The notes beneath the pieces were generated by a model. It saw only the letters and a program-made list of their open reading frames with translations. It made no database searches and was not told the origin of the DNA. From Liolophura sinensis (Eukaryota > Mollusca > Polyplacophora > Chitonida > Chitonidae), in assembly GCF_032854445.1 (NCBI RefSeq), contig NC_088300.1:65632984-65696983 (forward strand): a stretch of DNA of 64,000 nt. Reading direction: 5' to 3'. A program made the translations under genes and the position numbers. Below, piece after piece: positions 63,050 to 64,000 of this stretch. Each line of letters opens with the position of its first letter. The stretch's first letter is position 1.

Positions 63050-64000
63050 TAACATATATCAGTTATTTAGCACACTTACATGTGAAGTTCACACCAGACC
63101 TGTAATACTGAGTATTGCTGTCATAATGCACTGATGTAGTATCTGCTGTAAACAATACTAGTATGTCTAATCAAAGGAAGTAGGTTTTTATGTATACTAT
63201 GGGTGATGTAGTCCAAGGACGAGAGTTGATAGAAAACAGTAACTGAATTAGAAATACCCAAGATATAACACATATAATATCAGTTGAAAGACATTTTAGT
63301 GTCTGACAGTAAGATCTCTGGTTGAAAGATGTATATTTAATGTAAATGGGAGCGTTTTTGCGATGTCATGATACCACATGATATTCACAGGAAGAAATTA
63401 GCCCCCTAAGTTATGCTGATATATACTATAATGTAAAAGTTAAGCTGTACATTTTTTCTCCTACATTTTCAGTGTTACATTATAATCATTGCACTTTTCC
63501 AATTCCATACAAAATATGTTGTATGACGTATTTAAAGATCAATTGATTCTAGTCATAATTAATCCATGTCATTTGTACTGGTAGGTTCCACAGCAATTTG
63601 AACACTGTGCTATGAGCTAATGGTGAAGCAAGAATTTAGTAGTCTTGAACACCTTGGCATTAGACTTACATGTATGCAATGTTGAATGCTGGCTATGCAA
63701 CAAAGCGTTATGGCAAAGGTGAGGATGAACAATATACTACACAGCTTGGGACCGAAATAACTTGAGGGCTATAAGGTTCTCTATTGCAATGAAGTGAGGA
63801 TGTCACAATGCCAGCAGTAATCTTCTCTAGCAAATTAAGTCACATATTCTGATGTCATATCGCAGTGGTTTGCTTAATCCTGTCTGTGAATGCTTCTCTA
63901 GGCTAAGAGTCACAGTGTTAGCTGTAAGTTCTTGCTGTAAAACATTTTACCATCAAAAATTATTTAATTAAATGAAGGTGCCATTTCATGAACCACAAGT
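63050..64000 (+). other. ATP6V1D: ATP6V1D 3' UTR and downstream sequence
   Basis: This AT-rich sequence without a recognisable coding exon follows the stop. I saw no canonical AATAAA. The window may end inside the UTR, or a variant signal is used. Confidence 0.45.

Overview
This is nuclear DNA from a metazoan. All six genes are split by GT-AG introns, intergenic DNA is AT-rich, and tRNA-derived SINEs, a solo LTR and minisatellites are scattered through it. The SINE type, the frequent acatgtacatgta words and a SelL-type selenoprotein (a family known from aquatic animals) suggest a marine lophotrochozoan, most likely a mollusc. That is an inference; no species is claimed.

Layout: 1-3990 is intergenic, with a solo LTR, SINEs and a near-perfect palindrome. 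3998-7076 (-) is NDUFAF1, a mitochondrial complex I assembly factor, with an apparent 1-nt frameshift. 8717-14671 (+) is CHP1, an N-myristoylated EF-hand protein, with a 3' UTR to about 17.0 kb. 20223-35708 (-) is SEC23, the COPII coat GTPase activator, in 19 coding exons. 37610-45596 (+) is selenoprotein L, a peroxiredoxin-like protein with two in-frame TGA codons (Sec-x-x-Sec) and a SECIS element just after its stop. 49520-56329 (-) is an RNF8-type FHA/RING ubiquitin ligase with an added SUMO-interaction-like motif and CCHC zinc knuckle. 56668-63049 (+) is ATP6V1D, V-ATPase subunit D.

The six genes form three consecutive head-to-head pairs (NDUFAF1/CHP1, SEC23/SELENOL, RNF8/ATP6V1D), with convergent 3' ends between pairs. 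The RNF8/ATP6V1D start codons are only 338 bp apart, so shared bidirectional promoters are likely. The products are mostly housekeeping proteins (respiration, ion and vesicle traffic, redox, DNA-damage signalling, proton pumping) and do not form a single pathway.

The highlight is SELENOL. Ordinary gene prediction would cut it at the first TGA. Its Sec exon is followed by an intron holding about 42 copies of a 46-bp minisatellite that runs into the next splice acceptor. Exon borders were set by hand from splice signals, reading phase and remembered family conservation. No alignment or folding program was run.
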